DNA of 34,818 nt from Beijerinckiaceae bacterium (GCA_903970475.1 CAJCIQ010000082.1:1-34818); one strand, 5' to 3'. Counted from the first letter of the stretch, positions 1 through 9,534 are shown. The notes: generated from the sequence alone by a model not told the origin. Numbers and translations are program-made.

Positions 1-95
1 GTCTGGGAGCTGTTTTTCAGACAGGAGGCAAACAGCACAGAACCACCAGCAGCGGCCATCCAGACGAATATATTGGAAAGTCTTTTCATCTTCAT
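1..95 (-). CDS. partial lipoprotein, third gene of the SusCD locus (5' end only)
   Basis: Only the first 31 codons are inside the window; the gene runs off the left edge. The start at 95 (ATG AAG ATG) is followed by a basic stretch (KMKRLSN), a hydrophobic core and a lipobox LFASC with the lipidated Cys at residue 25, so this is a lipoprotein signal peptide. A second in-frame ATG at 89 is an equally good start. It begins 18 nt after the SusD stop on the same strand, which suggests co-transcription. Third genes in SusC/SusD loci are often surface glycan- or ligand-binding lipoproteins, but the mature protein is not visible, so no function is assigned. Confidence 0.7.
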   Translation of the reverse strand, partial: MKMKRLSNIFVWMAAAGGSVLFASCLKNSSQ

Positions 96-113
96 TGATT
101 TTAGATTCTAGGT

Positions 114-1700
114 TTAAGGCATCCAGAAAATCTTAGGAGAAACCGGTGTAATGGTACCTTCTGCATTCACGTTAGTTGCGTTAGTGCTGTACTCCACCTG
201 GGGATAAATAAACCTGAAGGGATAAGGATAGATCCTCGCAGGGTTATTCGTATAGGGGAGGTCCTTAGGATAGCCCAAACGGCGGTAGTCTGTCCATGAT
301 TCCAGGGGATCAGTGAAGCATTCAGAGATATACTTCTGGGTCAGGATGGCGCCCAGTGGATCAGCCGCGGAAGCAGCCCAGCCAACATTGGCGATGTTCT
401 GGGCTATATAAATATTGGACCAGTAACTTGGATTAACTACACCAGTATCTCCATTGGTAAAGACATTCAGCCACGCAAAATTGTCTGCAATAGCCTGCTC
501 GTATAAAGCTTGGGCGCTACCTGGCAATAAGCCCCTTTGTACGGCCTCCGCCTGTAGGAACTCAGATTCCCAGGACGAAATAAGAATAGCCGATTGGGTG
601 GGCGATTGCAATAAACCCCATTTGGTAGGCCAGGCGGTGGAATCCTTAAAGTTGAAAGGATAGGTAAGGCTGCCATTGCTGTGGACCAATTGGAGATTCA
701 CATCCCCGCCGAAATAACTGGCAGTCGGATTGCCTCCGATACCGATGGCAGATCCAGTTACCTGACCCGCAGCATTGGCATTGTAGAAATAACCAATCCT
801 TGGATCATTATAACTGTTCAGCTTACTGATGAAATAGGAATTAGCTACCGCACCAATAAAAGCATAGTTATTATTGATGGTATATCCAACCGTTGAATAC
901 AGGGGGCTCATATTAGCACTGGAAGCAGTGGAATACCCTGGATTGACCAACGCACTTTCTCCCGCGCCCAGACATCCGTTGGGATCGGCAGCAATTTTCT
1001 GCATTTCCGACTGGATCAGGGATTGTTGGGAAGTTACGTTAATCATATGGAGGAGTAACCGCATCTTCACCGTATTGGCAAATTGGACCCACTCCGTCTG
1101 ATTACCTCCGAACATCACGTCAGCCGTAGTTGGGTTATAAGAATTCAACAGGGTTGAATTTTCAAATATGGCTACAGCGGAGTCTAACAGCTTAATACAA
1201 CTGTCATAAACGTCCTGGGCCTTATCGTATTTGGGGGCAAATATGCCATTGCTTTCCTGCAAAGCTTGTGAAAAAGGCACATCATTATACGTATCCACTA
1301 ACATCCCAAAGTGGAAGGCCTTCATCGTTTGGGCGGCAGCCACCAGGAACCATTTATTAGTAGCAGCGGCCTCCGTTTCAATGAACTGGTAATTTTGCAG
1401 CACCAGGTAGTTGTCGTTCCAGGACCCGGCAAAATCACTGGAGGTCAGGTTATTGGTAGATACGGGACCAGGAGTAGCCGCATTAGAGGAAGAGCCATAG
1501 TAGTTTTGGGTTCCATTGATATATACGTAATCAGCAGCGACGATTTTGGCAGAAGACGTCAAGGCCGATGAAAGCACCAGGGCCGGATCAGCAGTAGAAG
1601 GCTGGTTAGGGTTAGTATTGACATCCAGGAAATGCTTCCCGCAACCGACCGACAGCATCAGCGCCGGTATCATACTCAGGTATACAGTTATCTTTTTCAT
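114..1700 (-). CDS. SusD/RagB-type outer-membrane nutrient-binding lipoprotein
   Basis: A 528-aa protein with a lipoprotein signal peptide (lipobox LSVGC, Cys20). The N-terminal DVNTNPNQP stretch after the lipobox is typical of the SusD-like_2 branch of the SusD/RagB family. These alpha-helical (TPR-containing) lipoproteins sit as a lid on the extracellular face of a SusC barrel and capture oligosaccharides, peptides or other nutrients. The gene starts 20 nt after the susC-like stop on the same strand, the usual SusC-SusD order, and is followed at once by another lipoprotein gene. The substrate cannot be told from the sequence; no glycoside hydrolase lies beside it inside the window. Confidence 0.93.
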   Translation of the reverse strand: MKKITVYLSMIPALMLSVGCGKHFLDVNTNPNQPSTADPALVLSSALTSSAKIVAADYVYINGTQNYYGSSSNAATPGPVSTNNLTSSDFAGSWNDNYLVLQNYQFIETEAAATNKWFLVAAAQTMKAFHFGMLVDTYNDVPFSQALQESNGIFAPKYDKAQDVYDSCIKLLDSAVAIFENSTLLNSYNPTTADVMFGGNQTEWVQFANTVKMRLLLHMINVTSQQSLIQSEMQKIAADPNGCLGAGESALVNPGYSTASSANMSPLYSTVGYTINNNYAFIGAVANSYFISKLNSYNDPRIGYFYNANAAGQVTGSAIGIGGNPTASYFGGDVNLQLVHSNGSLTYPFNFKDSTAWPTKWGLLQSPTQSAILISSWESEFLQAEAVQRGLLPGSAQALYEQAIADNFAWLNVFTNGDTGVVNPSYWSNIYIAQNIANVGWAASAADPLGAILTQKYISECFTDPLESWTDYRRLGYPKDLPYTNNPARIYPYPFRFIYPQVEYSTNATNVNAEGTITPVSPKIFWMP

Positions 1701-1720
1701 TGCGCGTGAAGTGTTAGGGA

Positions 1721-4700
1721 TTAGAAAGTAATGTTCAGGTTGGCGCCAAATGTCCTGGTGGGAGGCGCTTCACTAAGGGTATTGGTACCCGTAGCGTTCC
1801 CGGTGACATTATCACCGAACTCAGGATCTGTCCAAACGTTGCCACTGGGCCTCCACATGAACAGGTTGGTTCCAACTACACCGATGGTAATGGCCTGTAC
1901 CACCCTTAACTTCCGGATGTATTGGGAAGGAATGGTGTAGGACAGAGATGCATTCCGCAATGCCCAGAAAGCGCCGCTGGATACATACATGGATCCGGGC
2001 AGGCTCCACCAGTCAATGCCCGCATCCTGCAATTGAATGCCGGGATTGGGTTCTGACTTACCGTTGACTTCAATGACAGAATTGGGATATACGAATTTAG
2101 TATGGGCAAACATGGCAGAACGCATGGACACACCCAATACGTCCATTCCTGTACCGATACTGTTGTACACATTGTAGCCGCCTTTGTATTCAGCCACCAC
2201 ATTCAGGGTAAATCCTTTGTAGTTCACGCTGGTATTGATACCCAGGATCTGAGTCGGGTTGGTGGTTCCGAAATTCACCAAGGTGGGGCTAATGGTGGGA
2301 TAACCCGTATTGGCGTTAACTATGACGTGCCCGTTGCCGTCTCTTTCCCAATCAGTGAGCAACAGGGATGTAAACGGTTTACCCACGACCGCAAAGGAGT
2401 TAGACGAAGTGCCATTGGCATTGGATATGTTCAATTGACTGGTTCCGCTGAGGCTTACCACTTTATTGGCCAGATGGGTATAGTGGAAACCAATGTCCCA
2501 ACGCAGGCCATTGGATAATTTCAGGGGCGTCAGTTTCAGGTCCACTTCCTCTCCGCTGTTGTCCATTTCACCGGCATTCTGGGTAGAGTTGAGGTATCCG
2601 GAAGCGGGAGAAATGGTGATGGGCACGGTCTCGTTGGTGGTTTTTTCCTTGAAGTAAGTGCCTTGTAATTCGATGCGGTTATGTAAGAACCCGATTTCTG
2701 CGCCTACTTCATTGGCCGTAGTAAACTCAGGTTTCAGGCCCAGGTTTCCCGCTGAGGTATTGGTGCTTAAACCAGGCAGATTACCGAAGGGGAATCCAGA
2801 GGCCGCCTGAAACACGTTATCAATGGCATAGGGGCTGATACTGATATTACCCGTTTTGGTAACACCTCCGCGTACTTTCAGAAAGGAAATGATTTTTGAA
2901 TCGTGGATAGGCTTAATCAGGTCGCTCAATACAACAGCTCCGTCCACGCCGGGATAGAAATAAGTTCGGTTACCCGCATTCAACAGTGAGGTCGCATCTC
3001 CCCTTGCACTTCCATGCAGGAAGATCGCGTTCCTCCAGTTGACGGACAAGTCAGCGTAGTTACCGTAACTACGGCTTTCATAATAGGCCTGGTTTACCTC
3101 TGGCGTTCCTTCCCTGAAATTGACATTGTAAAAGTCGTCAATGTTCAACAAGGTAGTAGAACCATTCATGAGGTAATTCTCCCTTTCCTGCGTAATGGTA
3201 TTACCCAAAATCAAAGACGAGTTGAAATCTCCAAAACTCTTATGGAGGTTAATCTTCAGGTTGGAATATATACCATAATCATTGGTAGAATAATTGGCTA
3301 CCTGGGGCAGGGTCATACCCTGGTAAATCGACATGTTACCGCTCAAGGTATTATTGCCCATGTAAATGGCATAGGGACTGAAGTTAAAAGCTGCCTGGGT
3401 GGCTTGTTCGTTGATTGCATAGTTTTTTACACCGAACATATAGTCCACATTCAACCAGGAGGTGGCGTCCAGGCTTCCTTCCAGGTTGCCCAACAAGTCA
3501 CTCCTGTAGGATACATCCCTTTGGTTGTAGATATACCAGTAAGGGTTGATGCCGTAGGCGTTGTAATACGTATTGATGTCCCCGAAGTCTGCATTGATAT
3601 TGCTATAGTTGTCGTAAGGGACCATAGGGGCAATGTTGAGGATATTGTTGTACACATTGTACAAACCACCTGTATTGGTGTTGGAGGCGCTGTAGCTCAC
3701 GTTGGCAATGATCTTGAAAGCCCCGTACTTGCGGCTTCCGTTCGCCCGCACGGTGTTGCGCAGGTAGGTATCGTTAGGGGTGATGCCTGAACGGTTCAGG
3801 TTCTGGGCCGATACAAAGAAAGTGGAATTGTCATCCCCTCCAGAATAAGAAATGCCATTCTGAAAGGTTTTTCCTGTTTTCCAGAAGTCCTTGAACTCGT
3901 TGGCCAGCCCTGAATACGGAACCTTATCCACTTTACCCCCGGCGGTAGGTATACCGATGATCACAGAATCACCTCCAAAGGGAGAGCCCTGGGAAAAGGG
4001 GGAGCCGAAGCTTTGGTTCTCAAAGGGCACATAGCCATTTTGGAAGTTGCCTGGGTTACTGTAAGAAATGGCATCTGTTCCGGAATATTCCGTGGAGGCA
4101 GATCCATATCCATACTGAAACGCGGGCAGGATACTTACCTTATCAAAGGTTGCCGTGCTGCTGAAATTGATGGTTGGCTTACCATGCCTTCCGGCTTTGG
4201 TCGTAATGACAAGCACTCCGTTTGCCGCCTGAGAGCCATACAACGCAGAGGCGGTTGCCCCTTTGAGGATGTTCATGCTTTCAATGTCGGCAGGATTGAT
4301 CTGGGCCAGGTAGGAGTCATCTGTAGTGGGTACTCCATCCACCACGAGCAGGGCCTGGTTATTTCCGAGGAAAGAACGGTTACCCCTCAGGGTGATACGG
4401 ATATTGTCTGGATTCACACCATTGTTGACCATCTGGATATTGGCCCCGGACACCTTACCACTGATGCCCGCCGCTGCGTTTGCAGGCTGGGAACTGTTGA
4501 GGTCCTTTGAATCCAGTTGGGTGGTAGCGTAACCTAAGGATTTCGACTGTCGCTTAATGCCAAAAGCCGTAACGACTACGGCCGACATTTCTTCCACACC
4601 TGTTGATTTGAGGGTAACCGTAATTTTAGAATCCGGTCCTACCGGAATCTCCTGAGTTTTGGAACTGGTCGAACTAACCACCAATACCGTTTCAGAACCC

Positions 4701-4891
4701 TTGACGGAAATGCTGAAGTTTCCATTGTCATCAGCAATGACTCCTTCTTTGGAACCTTTGATTTTTACGGTGGCAAAAGGGATCGGGTCTCCTTTTTCGT
4801 TGACCACCTTACCGGTAACCTTGCGGTTTTGTGCAAGTGCCGGAATCGCCGCCATAAGCAGCAAGAAGACGAGCGCATAGAATCTTCTCAT
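1721..4891 (-). CDS. SusC/RagA-family TonB-dependent outer-membrane receptor
   Basis: The protein is 1056 aa from the chosen ATG at 4891. The open frame extends to 4966, but only the internal Met begins a normal signal peptide (MRRFYALVFLLLMAAIPALA). In order: a carboxypeptidase-D regulatory-like beta-sandwich (about residues 23-97, GKVVNEKGDPIPFATVKIKG), a TonB-box-like MSAVVVTAFG (102-111), a plug domain (about 112-233) with the family signature ESMNILKGATASALYGSQAA, and a long beta-barrel ending in the aromatic residue of NITF. It imports the ligand captured by the SusD-like partner into the periplasm using TonB energy. It is the first gene of the locus; the 142-nt spacer upstream (4892-5033) should hold its promoter, but no exact TAnnTTTG box was found there. 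Confidence 0.95.
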   Translation of the reverse strand: MRRFYALVFLLLMAAIPALAQNRKVTGKVVNEKGDPIPFATVKIKGSKEGVIADDNGNFSISVKGSETVLVVSSTSSKTQEIPVGPDSKITVTLKSTGVEEMSAVVVTAFGIKRQSKSLGYATTQLDSKDLNSSQPANAAAGISGKVSGANIQMVNNGVNPDNIRITLRGNRSFLGNNQALLVVDGVPTTDDSYLAQINPADIESMNILKGATASALYGSQAANGVLVITTKAGRHGKPTINFSSTATFDKVSILPAFQYGYGSASTEYSGTDAISYSNPGNFQNGYVPFENQSFGSPFSQGSPFGGDSVIIGIPTAGGKVDKVPYSGLANEFKDFWKTGKTFQNGISYSGGDDNSTFFVSAQNLNRSGITPNDTYLRNTVRANGSRKYGAFKIIANVSYSASNTNTGGLYNVYNNILNIAPMVPYDNYSNINADFGDINTYYNAYGINPYWYIYNQRDVSYRSDLLGNLEGSLDATSWLNVDYMFGVKNYAINEQATQAAFNFSPYAIYMGNNTLSGNMSIYQGMTLPQVANYSTNDYGIYSNLKINLHKSFGDFNSSLILGNTITQERENYLMNGSTTLLNIDDFYNVNFREGTPEVNQAYYESRSYGNYADLSVNWRNAIFLHGSARGDATSLLNAGNRTYFYPGVDGAVVLSDLIKPIHDSKIISFLKVRGGVTKTGNISISPYAIDNVFQAASGFPFGNLPGLSTNTSAGNLGLKPEFTTANEVGAEIGFLHNRIELQGTYFKEKTTNETVPITISPASGYLNSTQNAGEMDNSGEEVDLKLTPLKLSNGLRWDIGFHYTHLANKVVSLSGTSQLNISNANGTSSNSFAVVGKPFTSLLLTDWERDGNGHVIVNANTGYPTISPTLVNFGTTNPTQILGINTSVNYKGFTLNVVAEYKGGYNVYNSIGTGMDVLGVSMRSAMFAHTKFVYPNSVIEVNGKSEPNPGIQLQDAGIDWWSLPGSMYVSSGAFWALRNASLSYTIPSQYIRKLRVVQAITIGVVGTNLFMWRPSGNVWTDPEFGDNVTGNATGTNTLSEAPPTRTFGANLNITF

Positions 4892-5033
4892 GAGCAATTG
4901 ATTTAAGTGATTTGAACTACATACGAAACGCCAGAGCAATAGGCAAGAAGCCGGTAAGTTACCCAACTATGTCTTATTTCTCGTGCGCAAACGGTTGTCC
5001 AAATTTTTAAACCATATTCACTTAAACAATGCG

Positions 5034-6536
5034 TCAGGGCTTCAACTGGTCTAAGACCTTCCACATTTTATGTTGCACTTCTGCACCAGACCCATCGTAA
5101 TTATTGATGATAAAAGCGAAGCTGTATTTTTTGCCATCCTTTCCTCCGCCATATCCCGCGTAAGCCCTGACCCCGCCTATGGATCCACTCTTCATGGTGA
5201 TGCCGTCAATGAGGGGTAAGGCATCATAAAATGCAGGGAACCAAGGCCTGGACTTAGCAAATTCCAGCACCTGAACCAACGCAAAGGGTGTCACCCTGTT
5301 TTGGGGCGATAGACCGCTACCATCCTGAATATGAAGGGCGGTAGGATCTATTCCGTTTTTCGTCCAGAAATCACGAACGATCGTTACCCCCTTTTCTGTG
5401 CTCCCTATTTGATTTTTTTGCAAAGAAAGCGTTCGGACTAACGCTTCCCCATAGAGGTTAATGCTTTTTTTCAAAAACCAATACACCAAACTATCCAGTG
5501 CCGGAGATGGAATACTGCCCCATACATTGGTATAGGTTGGAAAAGGTTGATTTGATTTTAAGTAGTCCAAGTTGGACATAACCCTTCCGTCTACCTGGAT
5601 ATTCCAGCCTTTGCATTGCCTGAGCAACTCAGCTCCGAATATCTTTCCCGGATCAGGTAGAGATCCCGCCACCGTGAAGGTGGTTGTTCCGGCAGGTATG
5701 GTACCACTGGTATAGCCAACGTGAGATAAGGGCGGAAAATAGATATTGCTCTCATCCGGACTTCCTTTGGGTCCGGTTAGAATGCCGTTGAGTAAGGTAT
5801 CCCCTTCCAGCCCAGGTCTGGTTCCCAAGATCCTGGCCGTATCACCGGCCTTGGCGCCCGGTTGCAAATCCAGATCATATTGGTTTTCATGCCAATTGAG
5901 GCCCTGGGCGCCCGCTCCATAGTAATTCCCCAGGTCCTCCCATACCCAGCCCCCAGGCACTGGTTGCAGGGTGAATTGGTGATCATCCAGGAGGATATTT
6001 CCTGAAATATGGGTAACACCTGCTTTTTGAAGGATGCCGTGAATGGCTGCCATCACCTGGTCTGGTTTAGCGCCTTCATAGCGCCAGCTTCCTAAAGAAG
6101 GGTCTCCGCTGCATATGACATAAAGGTTTCCTTGCAGGGTTCCTTCGCGGACAGGTCCATCAGAGCCTATGCGGGTCTGGTATTGAAAATCTTCCCCTAA
6201 AATGTCAAGAGCGGCCGTAGACACAAATACTTTCTGGCAACTGGCAGGCGCAAAGCCCATCTGAGCGTTGATGTCCTTGATGATCTTTCCGGTAGTGGCG
6301 TCTTTTATATACAAGCCCACTAAAGCATGCTTCAATTGAGGATCTTCAAAAAGTAGATGCAGGGCTTCATCAAGTTTAGCGACCGAGGCGGTTCCCTTCG
6401 CGGCTGGAGCTTTCATTGTGGAGGCTGACGCCACTTTGGACGCAGCATTTTTTTTCTGTCCGCCACCAGACTGACTCATAGCAGGAATTGAACTAACGGT
6501 GAGGGTTATCCACAAAATAAGAAGACGCATATTCAT
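5034..6536 (-). CDS. dacB: D-alanyl-D-alanine carboxypeptidase/endopeptidase, PBP4 type (peptidase S13)
   Basis: A 500-aa exported protein (signal peptide ending near AMSQ, then a low-complexity linker to about residue 52). All three penicillin-binding active-site motifs are present: SxxK as SCQK at 99-102, SxN as SIN at 358-360, and KTG as KSG at 449-451; DGSGLS near 406 is also typical of family S13. It cleaves the terminal D-Ala-D-Ala and peptide cross-links of peptidoglycan in the periplasm. Its start lies 30 nt from the chosen cinA start on the other strand, so the two share a very short divergent promoter region. ATG codons at 6536 and 6530 are both possible starts. Confidence 0.92.
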   Translation of the reverse strand: MNMRLLILWITLTVSSIPAMSQSGGGQKKNAASKVASASTMKAPAAKGTASVAKLDEALHLLFEDPQLKHALVGLYIKDATTGKIIKDINAQMGFAPASCQKVFVSTAALDILGEDFQYQTRIGSDGPVREGTLQGNLYVICSGDPSLGSWRYEGAKPDQVMAAIHGILQKAGVTHISGNILLDDHQFTLQPVPGGWVWEDLGNYYGAGAQGLNWHENQYDLDLQPGAKAGDTARILGTRPGLEGDTLLNGILTGPKGSPDESNIYFPPLSHVGYTSGTIPAGTTTFTVAGSLPDPGKIFGAELLRQCKGWNIQVDGRVMSNLDYLKSNQPFPTYTNVWGSIPSPALDSLVYWFLKKSINLYGEALVRTLSLQKNQIGSTEKGVTIVRDFWTKNGIDPTALHIQDGSGLSPQNRVTPFALVQVLEFAKSRPWFPAFYDALPLIDGITMKSGSIGGVRAYAGYGGGKDGKKYSFAFIINNYDGSGAEVQHKMWKVLDQLKP

Positions 6537-6538
6537 TT

Positions 6539-6546
6539 TACCTTTG
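6539..6546 (+). promoter_or_regulatory. Bacteroidota -7 promoter box for cinA
   Basis: TACCTTTG matches the TAnnTTTG consensus exactly and ends 20 nt before the ATG at 6567. Its last G is the first base of a GTG that could open the frame, which argues that translation starts downstream at 6567. No clear -33 TTTG was found. Confidence 0.6.
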
Positions 6547-6566
6547 TGCGTAAAATAGGTTTTTCC

Positions 6567-7835
6567 ATGGAAAAAATGCTAGCTACCATTATTACGATCG
6601 GTGATGAATTATTGATCGGACAAACTGTAGACACCAATAGTGCCTGGATAGCCCAAGAGCTCAATAAAGCTGGAATATGGGTACACCGCAGGGTGGCCGT
6701 CGGAGATGACAGGGATGCCATCTGGTCTGCCCTGGATGAAGAAAGCAAACACGCCCCTATTATACTAATCACTGGAGGATTAGGCCCAACAGCGGACGAC
6801 ATTACCAAACCTTTACTCTGTGAATACTTCGGCGGTAAGTTGGTCGTGGATCAGAAAACCCTGGAACACGTGTATTATTTGTTCGAAAAAGTATTCCGTC
6901 GTCCTGGCCCCATGCTGGAAAGAAACTTAAAACAGGCGGAAGTTCCGGATGTGTGTACCGTGCTCTTTAATAGGGTTGGCACGGCGCCAGGGATGTGGTT
7001 TGAAAAAAACGGCGTTGTCTTTGTGTCCATGCCTGGCGTTCCACAGGAAATGAAGGGACTGATGACCAATGAGGTATTACCCCGTTTAAAAACACGCTTT
7101 ACCGCCCCTGCCATTGAACATCGCACCGTCTTTACCATCGGGGCAGGGGAATCCTATATTGCAGAACGACTCACCCAATTTGAAGCGCAGTTGCCTTCCA
7201 ATATGAAACTGGCTTACCTGCCTTCCTATGGCATGGTAAGACTCAGGTTGACCGGTACCAGTTCTGATCCGGTGGCCTTGAAGAAATCCATAGACGATCA
7301 ATTTGCCACCCTTTGTTCCAAAGTGGAAGACGTGACGGTGGTAACGGAGGATTTGACCATGGAGGAATACATCGCCAGATTGCTGAGGGAATCGGGTAAA
7401 ACGGTGGCGACTGCTGAAAGTTGTACCGGGGGAACCATTGCTCAAATGCTAACCAGCATCCCTGGGTCTTCGGCTTTTTTCAAAGGCAGTGTCATCTCCT
7501 ATGCTGTTTCTGTCAAAGAATCTGTACTTGGCGTACCCGGATCCCTTATTGAATCGGAAGGCGTAGTCAGTGAGGCCGTGGTCACGCAAATGCTCAAAGG
7601 CGTGCTCGATCAGATTGATGCAGACTATGCCATAGCTACCTCGGGCGTGATGGGACCGGATGGGGGAACAGAGGCCATTCCCGTAGGCGCCGCCTGGATA
7701 GCTGTAGGCTCCAGGGAGCGCGTCCGCACCAAATTGGTTCAATTCCGATACCAACGCAGCCTGAATACGCAGTTGACGGCCATTAACGCCCTTAATCAGC
7801 TAAGACTTTTCATCAAAGGAGCCCCTGCGGAGTAA
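6567..7835 (+). CDS. cinA: CinA family protein (nicotinamide-nucleotide amidase type)
   Basis: A 422-aa two-domain protein. The N-terminal half is a MoCF/COG1058 domain (ATIITIGDELLIGQTVDTNS; GGLGPTADDITK). The C-terminal half is the PncC/COG1546 amidase domain (ATAESCTGG with the catalytic-type Ser; SYAVSVKESVLGV; ATSGVMGPDGG). CinA proteins deamidate nicotinamide mononucleotide and hydrolyse ADP-ribose in pyridine nucleotide recycling. A GTG at 6546 lies inside the promoter box and was rejected; the ATG at 6567 is used here, and the ATG at 6576 (MLATIITIGDELL) fits the family N-terminus equally well. The final codons and the stop lie in the first unit of a 34-bp tandem repeat. Confidence 0.93.
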   Translation: MEKMLATIITIGDELLIGQTVDTNSAWIAQELNKAGIWVHRRVAVGDDRDAIWSALDEESKHAPIILITGGLGPTADDITKPLLCEYFGGKLVVDQKTLEHVYYLFEKVFRRPGPMLERNLKQAEVPDVCTVLFNRVGTAPGMWFEKNGVVFVSMPGVPQEMKGLMTNEVLPRLKTRFTAPAIEHRTVFTIGAGESYIAERLTQFEAQLPSNMKLAYLPSYGMVRLRLTGTSSDPVALKKSIDDQFATLCSKVEDVTVVTEDLTMEEYIARLLRESGKTVATAESCTGGTIAQMLTSIPGSSAFFKGSVISYAVSVKESVLGVPGSLIESEGVVSEAVVTQMLKGVLDQIDADYAIATSGVMGPDGGTEAIPVGAAWIAVGSRERVRTKLVQFRYQRSLNTQLTAINALNQLRLFIKGAPAE

Positions 7836-7942
7836 CCAGGTAGAACGGGACTTCGCCCCTGCCGAATAGGCAGGTCGATCGGAGCCTACGCCCCTATGGA
7901 GTAGCCAGGTTGAACGGGGCTTCCCCCCTGTGGAGTTGTCCG
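7822..7942 (+). repeat. degenerate tandem repeat, 3.5 units of about 34 bp
   Basis: Units run 7822-7855 (34), 7856-7890 (35), 7891-7924 (34) and a partial 7925-7942 (18). Each starts CCCCT and carries versions of GGAGTAgCCAGGT followed by GAaCGGgaCTTC. Units 1 and 3 are the most alike. The first unit contains the cinA stop codon, and the array ends about 20 bp before the promoter box of the next gene. No function is known to me. Confidence 0.75.
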
Positions 7943-7963
7943 CTGGAATCCCGGCTATTTTTG

Positions 7964-7971
7964 TACTTTTG
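7964..7971 (+). promoter_or_regulatory. Bacteroidota -7 promoter box for the E2 gene
   Basis: TACTTTTG matches TAnnTTTG exactly and ends 18 nt before the ATG at 7990. A TTG at 7936-7938 is a weak candidate for the -33 element, with a spacer somewhat longer than usual. Confidence 0.6.
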
Positions 7972-7989
7972 GCGAAATATCAGTGATAT

Positions 7990-9534
7990 ATGCCGATTGT
8001 TGACCTGGTTATGCCTAAGATGGGAGAAAGCATCATGGAGGCGACGATCCTCCGCTGGAACAAGAAACCCGGGGAATCCATAAAGCAGGAGGAGGCCGTC
8101 CTGGAAATCGCTACCGATAAGGTAGATAGCGAGGTCCCTTCCACCGCTGAAGGCGTTTTGGAGGAAGTTCTGTTCCAGGAAAATGATGTAGTCCCCGTCG
8201 GTACGGTAATAGCCAGGATCCGCACAGCAGGTGAAGGTGTTGAAACGCCCTCCGGGCATGTGCCGGTTGCCCCCCAAAAGGAAACAGCTCCTCCCAGCCA
8301 GGTGCCCGCCCATCAGGCAGTAACCCACCAGTCGGCGCCCCAACCACAGGAATACGTTGAATCCGGTGCCGAAGAAGAAGCACTGATGCAATCCGTTCCC
8401 TACCAACCCCAACCCATCATCTTGAACGGAAGCCCCTCCGCCGGCGCCCGCTTCTACTCACCATTGGTACTCAATATTGCCAGCAGTGAAGGTATCAGCC
8501 TGGCTGAATTGGAAAGCATAGCAGGAACAGGTAATGAAGGCAGGGTTACTAAAAAAGATATTCTTTCCTACCTGGATGATAAACGCGCAGGCAGGGTCCA
8601 TACAACGCAGGCGACCAGGAATGGCGGATCTGCGGGCTTTGCCCAGGGCCAGCCATCTGGAGCCTTCGCACAACAAGGATCTACTGGCTCCGGCTATCCT
8701 GGAACCCAAAAAGGCGCTGGAGAGCCTATCGCCGCGAGCGGCGAGGTGGCCGGCACAGGTAGTGGTGTCACGGGCGCAAATAACGGTGCAGTTTCCGTTG
8801 GTGGTAACTATGGCGGCAGCAGCGGTCAAGTCGAAATTATAGAAATGGACCGGATGCGCAAGCTGATCGCCAAACACATGGTGGAAAGCAAAAACGTCAG
8901 CGCGCACGTTACCAGCTTTGCGGAAGCAGATGTAACCAATATGGTTCTCTGGAGGGATAAAATCAAAAAGACTTTCGAGCAAAGGGAAGGAGAAAAAATC
9001 ACCTTTACCCCCTTGTTTGTTGAAGCCATCGTCCGCTGTCTGAAACGGTATCCCTGGCTGAATAGCTCCGTGGCAGAAGATAAGATTATCGTCAAAAAAG
9101 ACATCAATATCGGCATGGCCACTGCCCTGCCCTCCGGCAACCTGATCGTTCCGGTGATCCGCAATGCGGATCAATTAAACCTGGTGGGTCTGACCAAACA
9201 GGTAAACGGACTGGCACAGGCTGCGCGTTCAGGTAAGCTCAAACCTGAAGACACCCAGGGAGGTACCTTTACCCTGACCAATGTTGGTTCTTTTGGCTCC
9301 ATCATGGGTACTCCCATTATCAATCAGCCCCAGGTAGCTATCCTGGCGGTAGGGGTCATCAAGAAAAGACCAGTGGTAGTGGAAACAGAACAAGGAGATA
9401 GCATTGCCATACGGCATATGATGTACCTATCCCTCTCCTATGACCACCGGGTCATTGATGGGGCAATGGGTTCTACATTCCTGAGTGCCGTAGCCGCTGA
9501 ACTGGAGGGCTTCGATCCCCATAAAAGTTTATAG
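7990..9534 (+). CDS. dihydrolipoamide acyltransferase (E2) of a 2-oxo acid dehydrogenase complex
   Basis: A 514-aa protein with the standard E2 layout. A lipoyl domain covers residues 1-77, with the lipoylated Lys44 in EIATDKVDSEVPS. A peripheral-subunit-binding domain spans about 155-197 (SPLVLNIASSEGISLAELE). A Gly/Ala/Ser/Gln-rich linker runs about 200-280, then the CoA-dependent acyltransferase domain (281-514) with the catalytic DHRVIDG motif (His486, Asp490). It transfers the acyl group from lipoamide to CoA in a cytoplasmic multienzyme core. E1 and E3 genes are not next to it, so pyruvate, 2-oxoglutarate or branched-chain specificity cannot be decided; the N-terminus resembles branched-chain-type E2s of this phylum. 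It ends in TAG. Confidence 0.93.
   Translation: MPIVDLVMPKMGESIMEATILRWNKKPGESIKQEEAVLEIATDKVDSEVPSTAEGVLEEVLFQENDVVPVGTVIARIRTAGEGVETPSGHVPVAPQKETAPPSQVPAHQAVTHQSAPQPQEYVESGAEEEALMQSVPYQPQPIILNGSPSAGARFYSPLVLNIASSEGISLAELESIAGTGNEGRVTKKDILSYLDDKRAGRVHTTQATRNGGSAGFAQGQPSGAFAQQGSTGSGYPGTQKGAGEPIAASGEVAGTGSGVTGANNGAVSVGGNYGGSSGQVEIIEMDRMRKLIAKHMVESKNVSAHVTSFAEADVTNMVLWRDKIKKTFEQREGEKITFTPLFVEAIVRCLKRYPWLNSSVAEDKIIVKKDINIGMATALPSGNLIVPVIRNADQLNLVGLTKQVNGLAQAARSGKLKPEDTQGGTFTLTNVGSFGSIMGTPIINQPQVAILAVGVIKKRPVVVETEQGDSIAIRHMMYLSLSYDHRVIDGAMGSTFLSAVAAELEGFDPHKSL

Noticed and set aside
3014..3790. 258-codon open frame on the plus strand inside the SusC gene
   Set aside because: It is antisense to a well-supported SusC-family gene and its Val/Ile/Gly-rich product has no recognisable domain; other long frames inside susC and susD are the same kind of shadow.
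4892..4966. N-terminal extension of SusC to 4966
   Set aside because: The extra 25 residues precede a normal signal peptide starting at 4891, so they would block export.
7822..7942. 34-bp repeats as a CRISPR array
   Set aside because: Units are directly adjacent with no spacers, are diverged from each other, and no cas genes are present.
8458..9174. 238-codon minus-strand frame inside the E2 gene
   Set aside because: Fully covered by the E2 coding sequence, which has complete domains; no start signal or homology in the antisense frame.
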